A DNA stretch of 64,000 nucleotides from an uncultured Bacilli bacterium (GCA_934162125.1 CAKPHU010000001.1:232717-296716), one strand, 5' to 3'. Shown: positions 43,900 through 53,943, counted from the stretch's first letter. Numbers and translations: made by a program. The notes: generated by a model not told the origin, from the sequence alone.

Positions 43900-46800
43900 T
43901 TAAAACAAAGATAATTGATTTGAGTCCGGTAAATCATTTAAAAGACGCATCTCTTTCATCTTATCAATTAATGTTTGAGATACTTTGCCACGACGTTGAA
44001 CATCTTCAACACTAATAAATGGCTGTTTTTCACGTTCTTTGACAATATTTTTAGCAACTGTTTCACCTAGTCCATCGATTGCAACAAAAGGTGGATAAAT
44101 TTCAGTTTCATTTTTGGCAATCCAAACGGTAGCATCACTGTTATATAAATCAACATTTAAGAACTTGATACCTCTGGCAGTGGCTTCTAAGGCAACCTTT
44201 AAACTTTCAGCTTGGCCATTTTCTTTATTGGTTGCTTCAAAACCTTTACCTAAAATATCTTCTAGACGAGCTTTAATGGCATCATATCCTTTTATCATAG
44301 CTTCAACATCAACGTCTGTTGCTTTTGATGAATACCATGAAGAATAGAAGTAAACTGGCATATGTACTTTGTACCAGGCAATTCTAAAAGCACTCATTAC
44401 ATAGGCAGCAGCATGAGCTTTTGGGAACATGTATTTAATCTTGTGACATGATTCAATATACCATTCTGGAATGTTTGCCTCTTTCATAGTCTCAACATGA
44501 GATTTCCAAGTTTCTGGATCTTTTGTGGCTTTTCCTTTACGAACAAACTCCATAATTTTGAAGGCTTTAATTGGTGCCATACCTTTATTCATTAAATATA
44601 CCATGATATCATCACGACAACCGATAGTTTCTTTGAACGGAACAATATTATTTCTAATCAATTCTTGGGCATTACCTAACCATACATCGGTACCATGAGA
44701 TAGACCAGCAATTTTAATTAATTCACCAAATGTTGTTGGTTTAGTATCTTCTACTAATTTAATAGTAAATGAAGTACCAAATTCAGGAATACCTAGTGTT
44801 CCAGTATTACACATAATTTGTTCTTTAGTAACTCCTAGTGCTTCAGTAGAAGTAAAGATACTCATAGTAGCTTTATCATCCATTTGTACTTTCATGATAT
44901 CAGTACCAGATTGCATTTGGATAATACGTAATTGAGTTGGATCAGAATGGCCTAAGATATCTAGTTTTAGGACACATTGATCGATGGCGTGGTAATCAAA
45001 GTGAGTAGTACGCCATTCAGCAGTAGCATCTTCTGCAGGGAATTGGAATGGTGTAAAGTCAAAGACTTCTTTATAATCAGGAATAACAACAATTCCACCT
45101 GGATGCTGACCGGTTGTTCGCTTAACACCAGTACAGCCCATTGCAAGGCGTTCTACTTCAGCAGTACGCATATCAGGAAGATTATGTTCTTCACAGTAAC
45201 CTTTAACGAAACCAAAAGCAGTCTTGTCAGCTACTGTTCCAATTGTACCAGCACGGTAAACATTGTCTTCTCCAAATAACACCTTAGTATAAGCATGAGC
45301 ACTAGCTTGATTTAAATCTGAAAAGTTCAAATCAATATCAGGAACTTTATCAGCATTAAATCCTAAGAAAGTAGCGAACGGCATGTCTTGTCCATCTTTA
45401 TATAATGGTTCATGACAGTTTGGACATTCTTTATCTGGTAAGTCAAATCCTGATGAATATTCAACAGCAAATGGGGTGTTGTTTTCATCATCAAAAATAC
45501 TAGTCTTACACTTTAGACAACGATAATGAGCTGGAAGTGGATTTACTTCAGTAATTCCCATCATAGTTGCGACGAAACTTGATCCAACTGAACCACGGGA
45601 ACCAACTAAATAACCTTCATCGTTAGAGTGCTTAACAAGACGTTGAGCAATTAAGTAAATTGGATCGAATCCTCCACCGATGACTCCACCTAAAGTCTTC
45701 TTAACTTTCTTAGCTAGACCTTTTTCATCAAGTTCTTCTTCATTTGTTCTCTTAACATATTCAGTTACAAGACTTTTAATATTATCAGAGCCTTTTAAAA
45801 TTTCGTCATGTAACTCTTTGTGAATAATTTCATTATATTTTGTCTCATCATCTTTAAGATCTTCATGGCGTTCTTTAATAATTTTGAAGACAATATCACC
45901 ATAAAGTTCTGTCGCAATACGCTCTTCAATCATATATGGAAGTGGTTCACCATACCAGTCTCTAGCTTTGGTATAAACTAAGTCTGTTACAACAACTGGA
46001 CAATCTAGATAGCTTAGGCCATCATCGCTTTTTACTCTTGGAGAGAAAGGAATTCCGCCAGTATCTGGAATAACTTCAATAATGTCAACCATATCAGCTA
46101 TCTTATTGGTGTTTTCAATAACAAGACGATGAGCCATTTCTTCACCTAGGAATTTGAAGTCTGACAACATCTCATCAGTAGTTCTAAAATGATTAGATGG
46201 TATTTCAGTAATACTACTTTTGGCAAGTGGATGGCGTCCACCTCCTGGTACTTTTTGATTAACAATTATTTCACGATAAATTTTATCATCTCTTCTAATA
46301 TGATGAACATCGCCTGTAGCAACGATAATCTTACCAGCGTCTTCAGTAACACGAATTATTTTTTCAATGTTGGCAGCTAGCTCTACTTCGTTAGCAAAGT
46401 CACCGGTTTGAATTAAATGGTTGTAGCACTCTAATGGTTGGACTTCAACATAATCATAGAATCTGATAATGTTAGACAATTCATCATCACTCTTAGAAGT
46501 TGCTTCTTTAAATACTTCACTTTCATAGCAACCACTACCTATTAATAGTCCTTCTCTATTTTCTTCGATTTTACTACGAAGAATACGAGGAGTTTTATAT
46601 AGGTAAGTTGTGTTGGCAAGTGAAACTATCTTGAATAGATTCTTTAGACCAGTTTTATTTTTAGCTAAAATATTTACGTGATGAGCACGACCATATTTGT
46701 GAATTTCTTCTTTACTAACTAAAGTATCTAATTGATCCATTGTTTCAATGTTACGATTTGATAATTTATTTAACATCTTATGGAAAACTAAAGCTGTTCC

Positions 46801-48522
46801 CTCGGCATCATAGTCTCCACGGTGGTGAGCCTCTTCATCCCATGGAACATCATATCTTTTAACAAGCGCTGACAATGAGTGCCTTGCATAAGTATTGTCT
46901 AGCGTACGAGATAACTCTAGTGTATCGATGACAGGATTAGTGAATTCACCAAGATTATATTTTTTATAGGCCATTTCAAGGAAAGAAACATCGAACTTAG
47001 CATTGTGAGCAACCATAGGACAGTCCCCAAACCAGGCAATAAATCTTTTAACAGCATTTTCTTCATTGTCTTTGCCTGCTAACATCTCATCAGTAATATT
47101 AGTAACATCAATAATCTTTTGAGGAAGCGGACGGCCTGGGTTGATCAATTCATCATAACGTTCAATAATTTCACCATTATGGATTTTTACAGCACCAATT
47201 TCAATAATAGAGTCAGCACCACCAGCATTAAAACCAGTTGTTTCAAAGTCGAAAACAACAAAAGTCTGTTCTAACATGACTGATTTATTAGGTCTTACAA
47301 CGATGTTAACAGTGTCATCAATCAAAGTCATTTCGGCACCATAGATAACCTTAAATGGTTCTTCGCCTTCTTTTAGATCTTTATTGTGAGAAGTTACTAA
47401 ATTAAAGACATGGGGGAAAGCTTGAACACCATTGTGATCAGTAATAGCTATAGCTTTATGTCCCCACTTCATAGCTTGTTTTACTAATTTAACTTCATCA
47501 GCAACTCCATCCATTTGACTCATCATAGTGTGGGCATGAAGTTCTACTCTTTTCTCTTCGGCTGTATCTTTAATAGATTCTTCAGTCTTTTCAAGTTTGA
47601 TGATATCACGAGCATTTAAAACTAGTTCTTTAGCAAATTGATCATTTTTAGTATAACCTCTTATCTTAAACCATGAACCAGCTTTTAATTCTTTACATAA
47701 TCTTTGATATTCTTCATCATCACGAACAAAGACTTTACAATAAATACTATCTGAATAATCAGTTATTTTTAAAGTAATGATTTTAAAATCTGTTTTAGAA
47801 GATTCAAAATAATCAGTTCCAAAAACATATCCTTCAACTACAACATTATTATCTTCACCAAGAAGAGTTTTTATTTTAATAGGTTCTTCTTTAATACCTC
47901 GTCCTAAAACGCTATTAGGATCTTTTGGTTCACGTCGATAGTTCTTATCTTTTGGAGCTTCTTCTGTTTTTTCTTCTTTTACTGGAGAAGGTAGCGGTAC
48001 ATCTGCAATTAACTCGGATGCAATTTCTTCAAGAATATTTTCTTCATGACGAACAACAATTTCTAGAGGAGTTTTGTAACCAAGATAATAATAAAAATCG
48101 TTTATTTTAGTTAGAACAGATTTTAGACGTTCTTCTTCATTGGTATTAGAGACAACTAAAATTAATTTGCCATCTTCTACTCTTAAACAATCTTCATATA
48201 TTTCTAGAACTTTTAGTTCTGGTTTTAAAAGTTTTAAAAGATAGCTGTAATATTCTTTATAAAGATCTAAGTCAGTATTTTCAATTTCATAGATAAAGTG
48301 AACAGTACTTTCTTGTTCATTGACATCTAATAAGAGATTCTTTTTTTCTTCTAATTCAGTATAAATTTCAAGAGGTAATAATGAGGACTTTTCAACAAAA
48401 ACATTCCAGTTACCATTCTTAGAATTAACTTTTATTTTTGATATTTTAGCATCAGAAAAATATTGATAATTGTTTGTATCAAAACCTATTTTATCTAATA
48501 ATTTTTCCATGTTCTTATCCAT
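43900..48522 (-). CDS. polC: DNA polymerase III alpha subunit PolC
   Basis: A 1540-residue replicative polymerase of the Gram-positive PolC type. Order: N-terminal domains, OB fold (~220-315), PHP domain split around the exonuclease (HAHTMMSQMDGVAD, ~330), DEDD proofreading exonuclease (FVVFDFETTGFNAGG, ~425), zinc-knuckle Cys (CLKCKTS, CPNCHEP), polymerase palm (PDIDLNFSDLNQ), fingers and C-terminal beta-clamp tail (QLSLF). All catalytic motifs look intact. It is upstream of truB on the same strand. Confidence 0.97.
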   Translation of the reverse strand: MDKNMEKLLDKIGFDTNNYQYFSDAKISKIKVNSKNGNWNVFVEKSSLLPLEIYTELEEKKNLLLDVNEQESTVHFIYEIENTDLDLYKEYYSYLLKLLKPELKVLEIYEDCLRVEDGKLILVVSNTNEEERLKSVLTKINDFYYYLGYKTPLEIVVRHEENILEEIASELIADVPLPSPVKEEKTEEAPKDKNYRREPKDPNSVLGRGIKEEPIKIKTLLGEDNNVVVEGYVFGTDYFESSKTDFKIITLKITDYSDSIYCKVFVRDDEEYQRLCKELKAGSWFKIRGYTKNDQFAKELVLNARDIIKLEKTEESIKDTAEEKRVELHAHTMMSQMDGVADEVKLVKQAMKWGHKAIAITDHNGVQAFPHVFNLVTSHNKDLKEGEEPFKVIYGAEMTLIDDTVNIVVRPNKSVMLEQTFVVFDFETTGFNAGGADSIIEIGAVKIHNGEIIERYDELINPGRPLPQKIIDVTNITDEMLAGKDNEENAVKRFIAWFGDCPMVAHNAKFDVSFLEMAYKKYNLGEFTNPVIDTLELSRTLDNTYARHSLSALVKRYDVPWDEEAHHRGDYDAEGTALVFHKMLNKLSNRNIETMDQLDTLVSKEEIHKYGRAHHVNILAKNKTGLKNLFKIVSLANTTYLYKTPRILRSKIEENREGLLIGSGCYESEVFKEATSKSDDELSNIIRFYDYVEVQPLECYNHLIQTGDFANEVELAANIEKIIRVTEDAGKIIVATGDVHHIRRDDKIYREIIVNQKVPGGGRHPLAKSSITEIPSNHFRTTDEMLSDFKFLGEEMAHRLVIENTNKIADMVDIIEVIPDTGGIPFSPRVKSDDGLSYLDCPVVVTDLVYTKARDWYGEPLPYMIEERIATELYGDIVFKIIKERHEDLKDDETKYNEIIHKELHDEILKGSDNIKSLVTEYVKRTNEEELDEKGLAKKVKKTLGGVIGGGFDPIYLIAQRLVKHSNDEGYLVGSRGSVGSSFVATMMGITEVNPLPAHYRCLKCKTSIFDDENNTPFAVEYSSGFDLPDKECPNCHEPLYKDGQDMPFATFLGFNADKVPDIDLNFSDLNQASAHAYTKVLFGEDNVYRAGTIGTVADKTAFGFVKGYCEEHNLPDMRTAEVERLAMGCTGVKRTTGQHPGGIVVIPDYKEVFDFTPFQFPAEDATAEWRTTHFDYHAIDQCVLKLDILGHSDPTQLRIIQMQSGTDIMKVQMDDKATMSIFTSTEALGVTKEQIMCNTGTLGIPEFGTSFTIKLVEDTKPTTFGELIKIAGLSHGTDVWLGNAQELIRNNIVPFKETIGCRDDIMVYLMNKGMAPIKAFKIMEFVRKGKATKDPETWKSHVETMKEANIPEWYIESCHKIKYMFPKAHAAAYVMSAFRIAWYKVHMPVYFYSSWYSSKATDVDVEAMIKGYDAIKARLEDILGKGFEATNKENGQAESLKVALEATARGIKFLNVDLYNSDATVWIAKNETEIYPPFVAIDGLGETVAKNIVKEREKQPFISVEDVQRRGKVSQTLIDKMKEMRLLNDLPDSNQLSLF

Positions 48523-48549
48523 ACTTATTCCCCCTATAATTATGTTTTA

Positions 48550-49374
48550 CTATATAATTTCTTCTTGTTCCTCTTTAACAAGATAACGCTTGTTACGAAT
48601 AACAAAACCAATAAACTCTAAAATGTCTAGTTCTTTTAATTTTTTCTCATAAGGAAATTTGTCAACATCAAAAGCTATTTTATCACGAAGCATATACTTT
48701 GCCATATTATTTTTTTCTATTCCTAAGTACATTAACCAGTATGGGTATAATTGTCTTTTAATTGGAGTTAGACTTTGTTCTCCTAAGAAGTAGCAACTTT
48801 TAGTAGTTAATCTTGTTGCTAATTCATTATAAAGAGCTAGTTCAATTATGGCACTAACTATTTTAGTATCAACTTCATTATTTTTAGATGCTTCACGATG
48901 AAGGATAGCATTGGCAATATCTAGTACTATTTTGTATGAGCTTTCTGCTGGGATTTTTTTACCAAATACGATGACGTTGTTATCCTTAACTGCTGATGAG
49001 TCAATTACATCTAGGGCATCATCAATCAAATAAACTGTATATGGTTCAAAGTTAGTTTTTAATATTTCCTTTAAGTTCTTAAAAACTTTCTTAGTCCAAA
49101 GACTAGTTATTTGCATACGATATTTTTCTGTTGATGCTTTAATTTCTTTATACTCATCTGACTCTAAAATAATATTAAAGATAGTGTCATCATTTGGAAT
49201 GTAGTTTTTAGCATCATTTAAGATAATATTTTTTTCTTTATATAAGTTATTATATTCATTTTTATAATTCAACCATAGTTTTTGTTTTAATTTATATATA
49301 GAATCTGAAACAGATGGTCCAAATAGGATGTTCCAAATCAATACACAATCATCAACTACAAATTTAATGTCCAT
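48550..49374 (-). CDS. Hypothetical cytoplasmic protein
   Basis: A 274-residue protein without signal peptide or transmembrane helix, Lys/Glu/Asn-rich and predicted mostly helical. Segments such as VDTKIVSAIIELALYNELATR and RQLYPYWLMYLGIEKNNMAK look like helical bundles. No known motif is recognised. It ends 28 bases before polC on the same strand and may be co-transcribed. Function unknown. Confidence 0.6.
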   Translation of the reverse strand: MDIKFVVDDCVLIWNILFGPSVSDSIYKLKQKLWLNYKNEYNNLYKEKNIILNDAKNYIPNDDTIFNIILESDEYKEIKASTEKYRMQITSLWTKKVFKNLKEILKTNFEPYTVYLIDDALDVIDSSAVKDNNVIVFGKKIPAESSYKIVLDIANAILHREASKNNEVDTKIVSAIIELALYNELATRLTTKSCYFLGEQSLTPIKRQLYPYWLMYLGIEKNNMAKYMLRDKIAFDVDKFPYEKKLKELDILEFIGFVIRNKRYLVKEEQEEII

Positions 49375-49440
49375 TTATATTCACCCTGCAACTTTTATTT
49401 ACTAGTACTATCATAGCACAAAGAGAAATTTTTTTGTATA

Positions 49441-49466
49441 TAAAAAGTTAGGATTTCTCCTAACTA
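49441..49466 (-). terminator. Terminator of the tail-anchored protein gene
   Basis: Minus-strand stem GTTAGGA/TCCTAAC with a four-base loop and five T; it overlaps the gene end. Confidence 0.8.
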
Positions 49467-50362
49467 AATGTTTTCCATATAAAGTAGCCTGCGGTTGCGA
49501 GGGCTGCTAGTAATAATATTATTAAGAATACTTTTAAAACTGGAGACATTCCTTTTTCTTTCATAAACTCATCTCCATCAAAGTCTTGATCGGATAAGTC
49601 CATGCTTTTAGTATAAAATTCTGTGTCTGCTCCAGTTAATTTTTCTTTTGCTTGCTCTGATTCTTTTTCTTTAGCAGCTTTTTCTAATTCTGGAATAGCT
49701 TCTTGAATAGCGGCTAAGTCATCTTTATTTAAAGCTTCGTTAGGGGCATCTTCTTCTGGTTCTGATTTCAATGAAGGCACCTGATCCATAACGTTTGTTG
49801 CCATTAAGTCACTAAATAAATTGGAATTAGTCAAATTTTCTAAATCAGTAGTTAGAGTCTTGGAAGAGATTGTGTTGATTAGAGTTTTTAATTCATCTTC
49901 GTCTGGATGAATGTAACGATTTTGTTTCTCTTCACGGTACTTTTCTAACTCTTCTTTATCAGAGCTAACAGTTATGTTGTAGGCATCATTTTTTAGTTTA
50001 CGTTTTTCTTCTTGTTCTTCTTCTGTTTTATCTCTGTTTTTATGGGCTTCTTCTAGAACTTGATTAATATCGTAGACTCTGTTTTCTCTTGTTTGATACA
50101 AGTAGTTGAAGTCGTCTAATTCCTTTTTTACTTTAGGAGTTGGCAAGTCTGGATTTAAAGCTCTCATTTGTTGATAGCCTTCTCTTGTTTCTTGACGTTC
50201 TTTAGCACTTGTTAAATCTATAGCATTGGCACTAGTTACATCAGTAATGTTAGTATATTTAGGATTAGTACCAATTTCTTTATATAACTCTTGATTTCGA
50301 GATGAACGACTGAACTCTTCTTCAGGTAGTTCTTCTTTGTAGCGATCCATTCTGTATGGCAT
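49460..50362 (-). CDS. Tail-anchored acidic coiled-coil protein
   Basis: A 300-residue protein made of a long charged cytoplasmic part (many Glu, Lys, Asn; KDDLAAIQEAIPELEKAAKE suggests coiled coil) and a single C-terminal transmembrane helix (about 277-297, VLKVFLIILLLAALATAGYF). No signal peptide and no enzyme motif. This tail-anchor arrangement places the charged region in the cytoplasm. It has its own terminator; function unknown. Confidence 0.65.
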   Translation of the reverse strand: MPYRMDRYKEELPEEEFSRSSRNQELYKEIGTNPKYTNITDVTSANAIDLTSAKERQETREGYQQMRALNPDLPTPKVKKELDDFNYLYQTRENRVYDINQVLEEAHKNRDKTEEEQEEKRKLKNDAYNITVSSDKEELEKYREEKQNRYIHPDEDELKTLINTISSKTLTTDLENLTNSNLFSDLMATNVMDQVPSLKSEPEEDAPNEALNKDDLAAIQEAIPELEKAAKEKESEQAKEKLTGADTEFYTKSMDLSDQDFDGDEFMKEKGMSPVLKVFLIILLLAALATAGYFIWKTFS

Positions 50363-50482
50363 CCTATCACCCTCTTATACACTACAAGTTTATCATAGGT
50401 TTGAAAAAAACGAAAGTCTCTAAATTATGCTTTACGTAAAAGAAAATATTCGTTATAATTAGGGAGAAAGGAAAGATACAAA

Positions 50483-50677
50483 ATGAATGTAAAAGTTAAT
50501 AATGATGCTTGTATCGGTTGTGGTGCTTGTTGTGCTATATGCGATGCGGTTTTTGAAATTGGTGATGAAGGAATTTCAGTAGTTAAGAAAAAAAAGGTAG
50601 AAGACGAAAGCGAAAAAGAAGCTGTTAGAGAAGCAGTTGATGCTTGCCCTACTGGTGCCATTGAAATTGAAGAATAA
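50483..50677 (+). CDS. Small 4Fe-4S ferredoxin
   Basis: A 64-residue single-cluster ferredoxin of the Bacillus Fer type. The cluster cysteines lie in CIGCGACCAICDAVF near the N-terminus and in DACPTGAIEI near the C-terminus; an extra adjacent Cys is present. It carries low-potential electrons, partner unknown. GGAAAG precedes the ATG. Monocistronic with a terminator overlapping the end. Confidence 0.9.
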   Translation: MNVKVNNDACIGCGACCAICDAVFEIGDEGISVVKKKKVEDESEKEAVREAVDACPTGAIEIEE

Positions 50678-50699
50678 TTAATCAAATTATTCTTTTTTT
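50670..50699 (+). terminator. Terminator of the ferredoxin gene
   Basis: Stem AGAATAATT/AATTATTCT followed by seven T. Confidence 0.8.
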
Positions 50700-50739
50700 G
50701 TGGAACTTAGGTTATACTTATGATAGTGGAGTTGGTAAA

Positions 50740-51297
50740 ATGAAGTGTCCAAAATGTGGGAAGCCGATAAAGCAGAAGGCTAATAAAAGTTTTTATTGTT
50801 TATATTGTGGCTATATGGAAAATGGTAACACAATAACTAAAACTAAGAAGAACATTAGTGCATCAGACCTTGAAATATATTTAGGAGATAGATTCGATAA
50901 GGTTTATCGTAATGAAAATATGTTTACAATATTTGTACTTGGACCCTTTTATTTTTGCTTTAATAGATTACTTTTTCTCGGAGTTTTTTGTGCAATAATA
51001 AATGTACTGTTTTACTACTTTTGTATTACTACTTTTACTTTTTCTCCGTTTAAGTTTTTGTTATTGTTTATTGTTGTGAGAATTTTTTATATGACTTGTG
51101 CTAATATGCTATACATGAAAGTGTATAGTAGAAAGATAGAAAAAATTAAATTAAAAAATCCTGATAATTATCTTGATATACTGCGAGATTGTAATGGTAA
51201 GACTACTAGTTTTGGAATGTTAGTACTGGGATTTTTAATATTTGTTGTGATAGTTTTATTATGTTTTTATATGTATATGTATTTACTAAAGAAATAG
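50740..51297 (+). CDS. Zinc-ribbon membrane protein (DUF2628-like)
   Basis: A 185-residue protein beginning with a zinc ribbon (MKCPKCGKPIKQKANK, then CLYCGY) followed by about four transmembrane helices in two pairs. The layout resembles DUF2628 membrane proteins of unknown role. The ATG at 50740 is chosen because the zinc ribbon normally starts at residue 2 and GGAG lies upstream; a longer frame to 50698 has no ribosome site. Confidence 0.65.
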   Translation: MKCPKCGKPIKQKANKSFYCLYCGYMENGNTITKTKKNISASDLEIYLGDRFDKVYRNENMFTIFVLGPFYFCFNRLLFLGVFCAIINVLFYYFCITTFTFSPFKFLLLFIVVRIFYMTCANMLYMKVYSRKIEKIKLKNPDNYLDILRDCNGKTTSFGMLVLGFLIFVVIVLLCFYMYMYLLKK

Positions 51298-51359
51298 AAA
51301 AAGACACAATGTTTGAACTATTATTTTTATCTAGATAGTTCATTATGTGTCTTTTTTTA
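51298..51359. terminator. Bidirectional terminator between the zinc-ribbon gene and rluB
   Basis: A long imperfect stem (AAAAAGACACA... with TGTGTCTTTTT, plus inner GAACTAT/ATAGTTC) ends in T runs in both directions. Confidence 0.85.
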
Positions 51360-52079
51360 TTTATTTTCTTCTAGGCTATATACTCTTTTTACTTCTTTTG
51401 GTGTTAGTTTTCTAAATTCACCTGAGTCTAGATCTTTTAAGTCAAAGAAACCTTCTTTTTCACGTTTTAGTTTTAGAACTTCATACCCTACACTTTCAAA
51501 CATCTTTTTAACTTGATGATTTTTACCTTCTGTTATTGTTATTTGAACATAGCAAGTATTTGTTTTCTGATCAAGTCTTTTTAATTTAACACGGCTTGCT
51601 TTAACAACTGTGTCATCATCAATGGTAACACCTTCTTTTAGTTTATTGATCTGTTCACCTTTGATGATACCTTTTAATTTTGCCATGTAAACTTTTGAAA
51701 TGTTGTTACTTGGATGCATTAAGATGTTAGCAAAAGTTCCATCGTTAGTTAGAATTAGAACACCAGTTGTATCATAATCAAGTCTTCCTACTGGATAGAT
51801 TCTGGCGTCTGTTGGGATTAGGTCAACAACTGTCTTTCTTTGTTTGTCATCAGATGTTGTTGTGACAACGCCCCTTGGTTTGTTAAGTAAGTAGTACTCT
51901 TTTGGTTCTTTTTCTAGAAGAGTACCATTTACTTCTATTCTATCTTTATCAGTTACCTTAGTTCCAAGTTCTGTTATAACTGTTCCATTTACTTTTACTT
52001 TGCCAGCAGTTATTAACTCTTCAGCTTTACGTCTTGAAGATATACCGCTTGCTGCTATTACTTTTTGTAATCTTTCCAT
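51357..52079 (-). CDS. 23S rRNA/16S rRNA pseudouridine synthase (RluB/RsuA family)
   Basis: A 240-residue enzyme with an N-terminal S4 domain (MERLQKVIAASGISSRRKAE) and the RsuA-type catalytic domain: NKPRGVVTT, PVGRLDYDTTGVLILTND with catalytic Asp near 104, and ITEGKNHQVKKMF. It modifies a uridine in rRNA, most likely RluB-like in Bacilli, but family members are hard to separate by eye. Confidence 0.9.
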   Translation of the reverse strand: MERLQKVIAASGISSRRKAEELITAGKVKVNGTVITELGTKVTDKDRIEVNGTLLEKEPKEYYLLNKPRGVVTTTSDDKQRKTVVDLIPTDARIYPVGRLDYDTTGVLILTNDGTFANILMHPSNNISKVYMAKLKGIIKGEQINKLKEGVTIDDDTVVKASRVKLKRLDQKTNTCYVQITITEGKNHQVKKMFESVGYEVLKLKREKEGFFDLKDLDSGEFRKLTPKEVKRVYSLEENK

Positions 52080-52109
52080 ATAGTCACCTCTATTTTATTA
52101 TACAATATT

Positions 52110-52871
52110 TTATTTTTTTATGTAGTCTATTAAATATTTTTCTTTAACTTTTGGATGTGGTTTTTGCATATCATGGATTATTTCGGTTGCCTGACTAGAT
52201 CTGTAACGAGGAAGCTGATCGGCTTTTTGAAGGTGTGCTAGAAGCGGAGTACCAAATGGAACACGATCTAGAACTTCTAAAGTCATTAGATTGAACATAT
52301 AGGCATCAACAGTTTCATCAAAAGTCCCATGTTTAGATAGATAGTCTTCGACGTATGTGTTAACGAAGTCAGCTTTGTTGTCACCAACTTTCATGTTATC
52401 TAAGTCTAAGAAGGAAACTCCTAGACGGGGTTCAAAATAAACATTATCCATTTTTATATCGCCATGAATGATACCATTTTCATGAAAGTCTAGGACTATA
52501 TCTCTTGCTCTTTTTAGAATATCAATGCGACTTCTAATGTCCAATTCAGAAGCATGATGCATTTTACGTCCTGGAGCTTTCTTTAGAGTGTAGCCAACTA
52601 ACCTTTTATTAGCGAAAGCTTCATAATTTATGGTAATAGGATTCTTAAGATCCTTTTTGGCATAGGCCTCTATTTTAGTCTGTTTATTTCTTCTGACATT
52701 TTCAATTTGTTCTGGCGTTAAAATTGATTGCCCAAAATCTTTTCTAAATAATTTTAAGACTTCATCATGTGTGTAGTTAATAATAAAGCTTTCGGAACCA
52801 CTTTCAAAGTAAACATATTGAAGTTTTTCAATGTCTTCATCTGTGAATTGTATTATAGGCAATGTTGCCAT
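52110..52871 (-). CDS. Protein-kinase-like protein
   Basis: A 253-residue kinase-fold protein. The catalytic-loop motif is HGDIKMDNV (near 142) and the metal-binding DFG position reads FLDLDN (near 160), as in many small atypical kinases; a Lys in an N-terminal beta sheet is plausible. No transmembrane helix. It lies 30 bases ahead of rluB on the same strand. Substrate unknown. Confidence 0.7.
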   Translation of the reverse strand: MATLPIIQFTDEDIEKLQYVYFESGSESFIINYTHDEVLKLFRKDFGQSILTPEQIENVRRNKQTKIEAYAKKDLKNPITINYEAFANKRLVGYTLKKAPGRKMHHASELDIRSRIDILKRARDIVLDFHENGIIHGDIKMDNVYFEPRLGVSFLDLDNMKVGDNKADFVNTYVEDYLSKHGTFDETVDAYMFNLMTLEVLDRVPFGTPLLAHLQKADQLPRYRSSQATEIIHDMQKPHPKVKEKYLIDYIKK

Positions 52872-53178
52872 ATTATCACCTGCCTAGATATTATATCAGA
52901 CGTATTTAGGATTGTAAATAAAGAGAAATGGGAAAAATAAAAAGGATTCCTAATGATGAAATCCCTTTTATTAATTTATTTGAAGAACAATTTAATACTC
53001 ACTTTTGTTCTTTGGAATTTCCGCTTTCTCAAATTATATGCGCGGTAGTAACTTTTCTTTCTTTCTATATTTTTTTTATTTTTTATTTTTTTATTCAAGA
53101 AAGTTTCCATTCCAAATTGCAAATATGTTTATTAGATTATTTCTTCCAGAATTTAAGTTGGTCTTTCGACCTGTGGTG
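52872..53178. other. 307-base gene-free stretch, T-rich with possible RNA structure
   Basis: This gap follows the secreted-protein gene on the minus strand and ends at its terminator (52933-52971). It contains GGTC-GAAA-GACC (a GNRA hairpin, 53160-53171), TTTGGAAT/ATTCCAAA arms that could close a larger fold (about 53020-53115), CCGC/GCGG, and a long T-rich run at about 53060-53100. Two short plus-strand frames here are not credible genes. It may be a structured 3' untranslated region or small RNA. Confidence 0.35.
52933..52971 (-). terminator. Terminator after the secreted protein gene
   Basis: Minus-strand stem AAAAGGGATT/AATCCTTTTT with an eleven-base loop followed by T-rich sequence, about 210 bases past the stop codon. 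Confidence 0.65.
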
Positions 53179-53943
53179 TTATACGTCTATGTAAACACCA
53201 TTCATTTGATCGTAAACGCTTGTAGCGTCACCATAGAATTCTAGTACTCTTCCAGCTCCTGTTAGGGATATATTATACATCTGACTAATAGCTTTTGTTG
53301 TATTCTTCATAGCGTGTTGATATGTAGCATAAACTGTACCACCAGGAGTTACAGTAAATTGTTGAATCGTTTGGAAATTAGTTCCAGATTGTGGTAGTTT
53401 GAATGAAGCTCCAAAGCCACCGTTTTGTTCTTTTATTTCAATAATCGAATATCCTTGTGCTGTTGATGATGTTGAAGTAATAACATTAGATACTCTTGTT
53501 GGCCCCCATAAATAAGCACCCATTACATCATAACTTTTAACTGTAGGGACACCAAACCATGTTAGTGTAACTACCATTTTGCAATTACCATTACATGTCT
53601 TAGCAATGTTTATACCTTTTGATGATGTATTATGAAAAGTTCCTTGTGTGCTAATGCCAGGAATCAATGAATCATTATCATTTATTATTTTTGTTTTCTT
53701 TTCAATTGGTTGAAACATAAAACCATTATCTACTAGATCATTATATACATCTAGTGTAATTAGATTTAAATAATTTTCACTATATAATTCTTTTATATAG
53801 TTATATTCAGCCTCTGTTAGACTGACACCATTACTATTAGTAAAGTATGGTTTTTCTTCTGCTGCATGTACATTAGGTGTTAAGAACATAAATACTGCAA
53901 ATAACAAAGTTGATAAAAAAATTAAATTGTACTTCTTTTTCAT
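53179..53943 (-). CDS. Secreted protein of unknown function
   Basis: A 254-residue exported protein with a clear signal peptide (FLSTLLFAVFMFLTPNVHA, cleavage after AHA-like site near 28). The mature part has two Cys (KTCNGNCKMVV) that may pair, then beta-rich sequence with WFGVPTVKSYDVMGAYLWG. Similar short secreted proteins occur in Firmicutes without known function. It has an unusually long 3' region before its terminator. Shine-Dalgarno AGGAGAG. Confidence 0.6.
   Translation of the reverse strand: MKKKYNLIFLSTLLFAVFMFLTPNVHAAEEKPYFTNSNGVSLTEAEYNYIKELYSENYLNLITLDVYNDLVDNGFMFQPIEKKTKIINDNDSLIPGISTQGTFHNTSSKGINIAKTCNGNCKMVVTLTWFGVPTVKSYDVMGAYLWGPTRVSNVITSTSSTAQGYSIIEIKEQNGGFGASFKLPQSGTNFQTIQQFTVTPGGTVYATYQHAMKNTTKAISQMYNISLTGAGRVLEFYGDATSVYDQMNGVYIDV

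Noticed and set aside
52928..53244. Two overlapping plus-strand frames of 79-88 codons
   Set aside because: They begin in a terminator of the opposite strand, run through a T-rich tract, overlap the secreted-protein gene end and show no family features.
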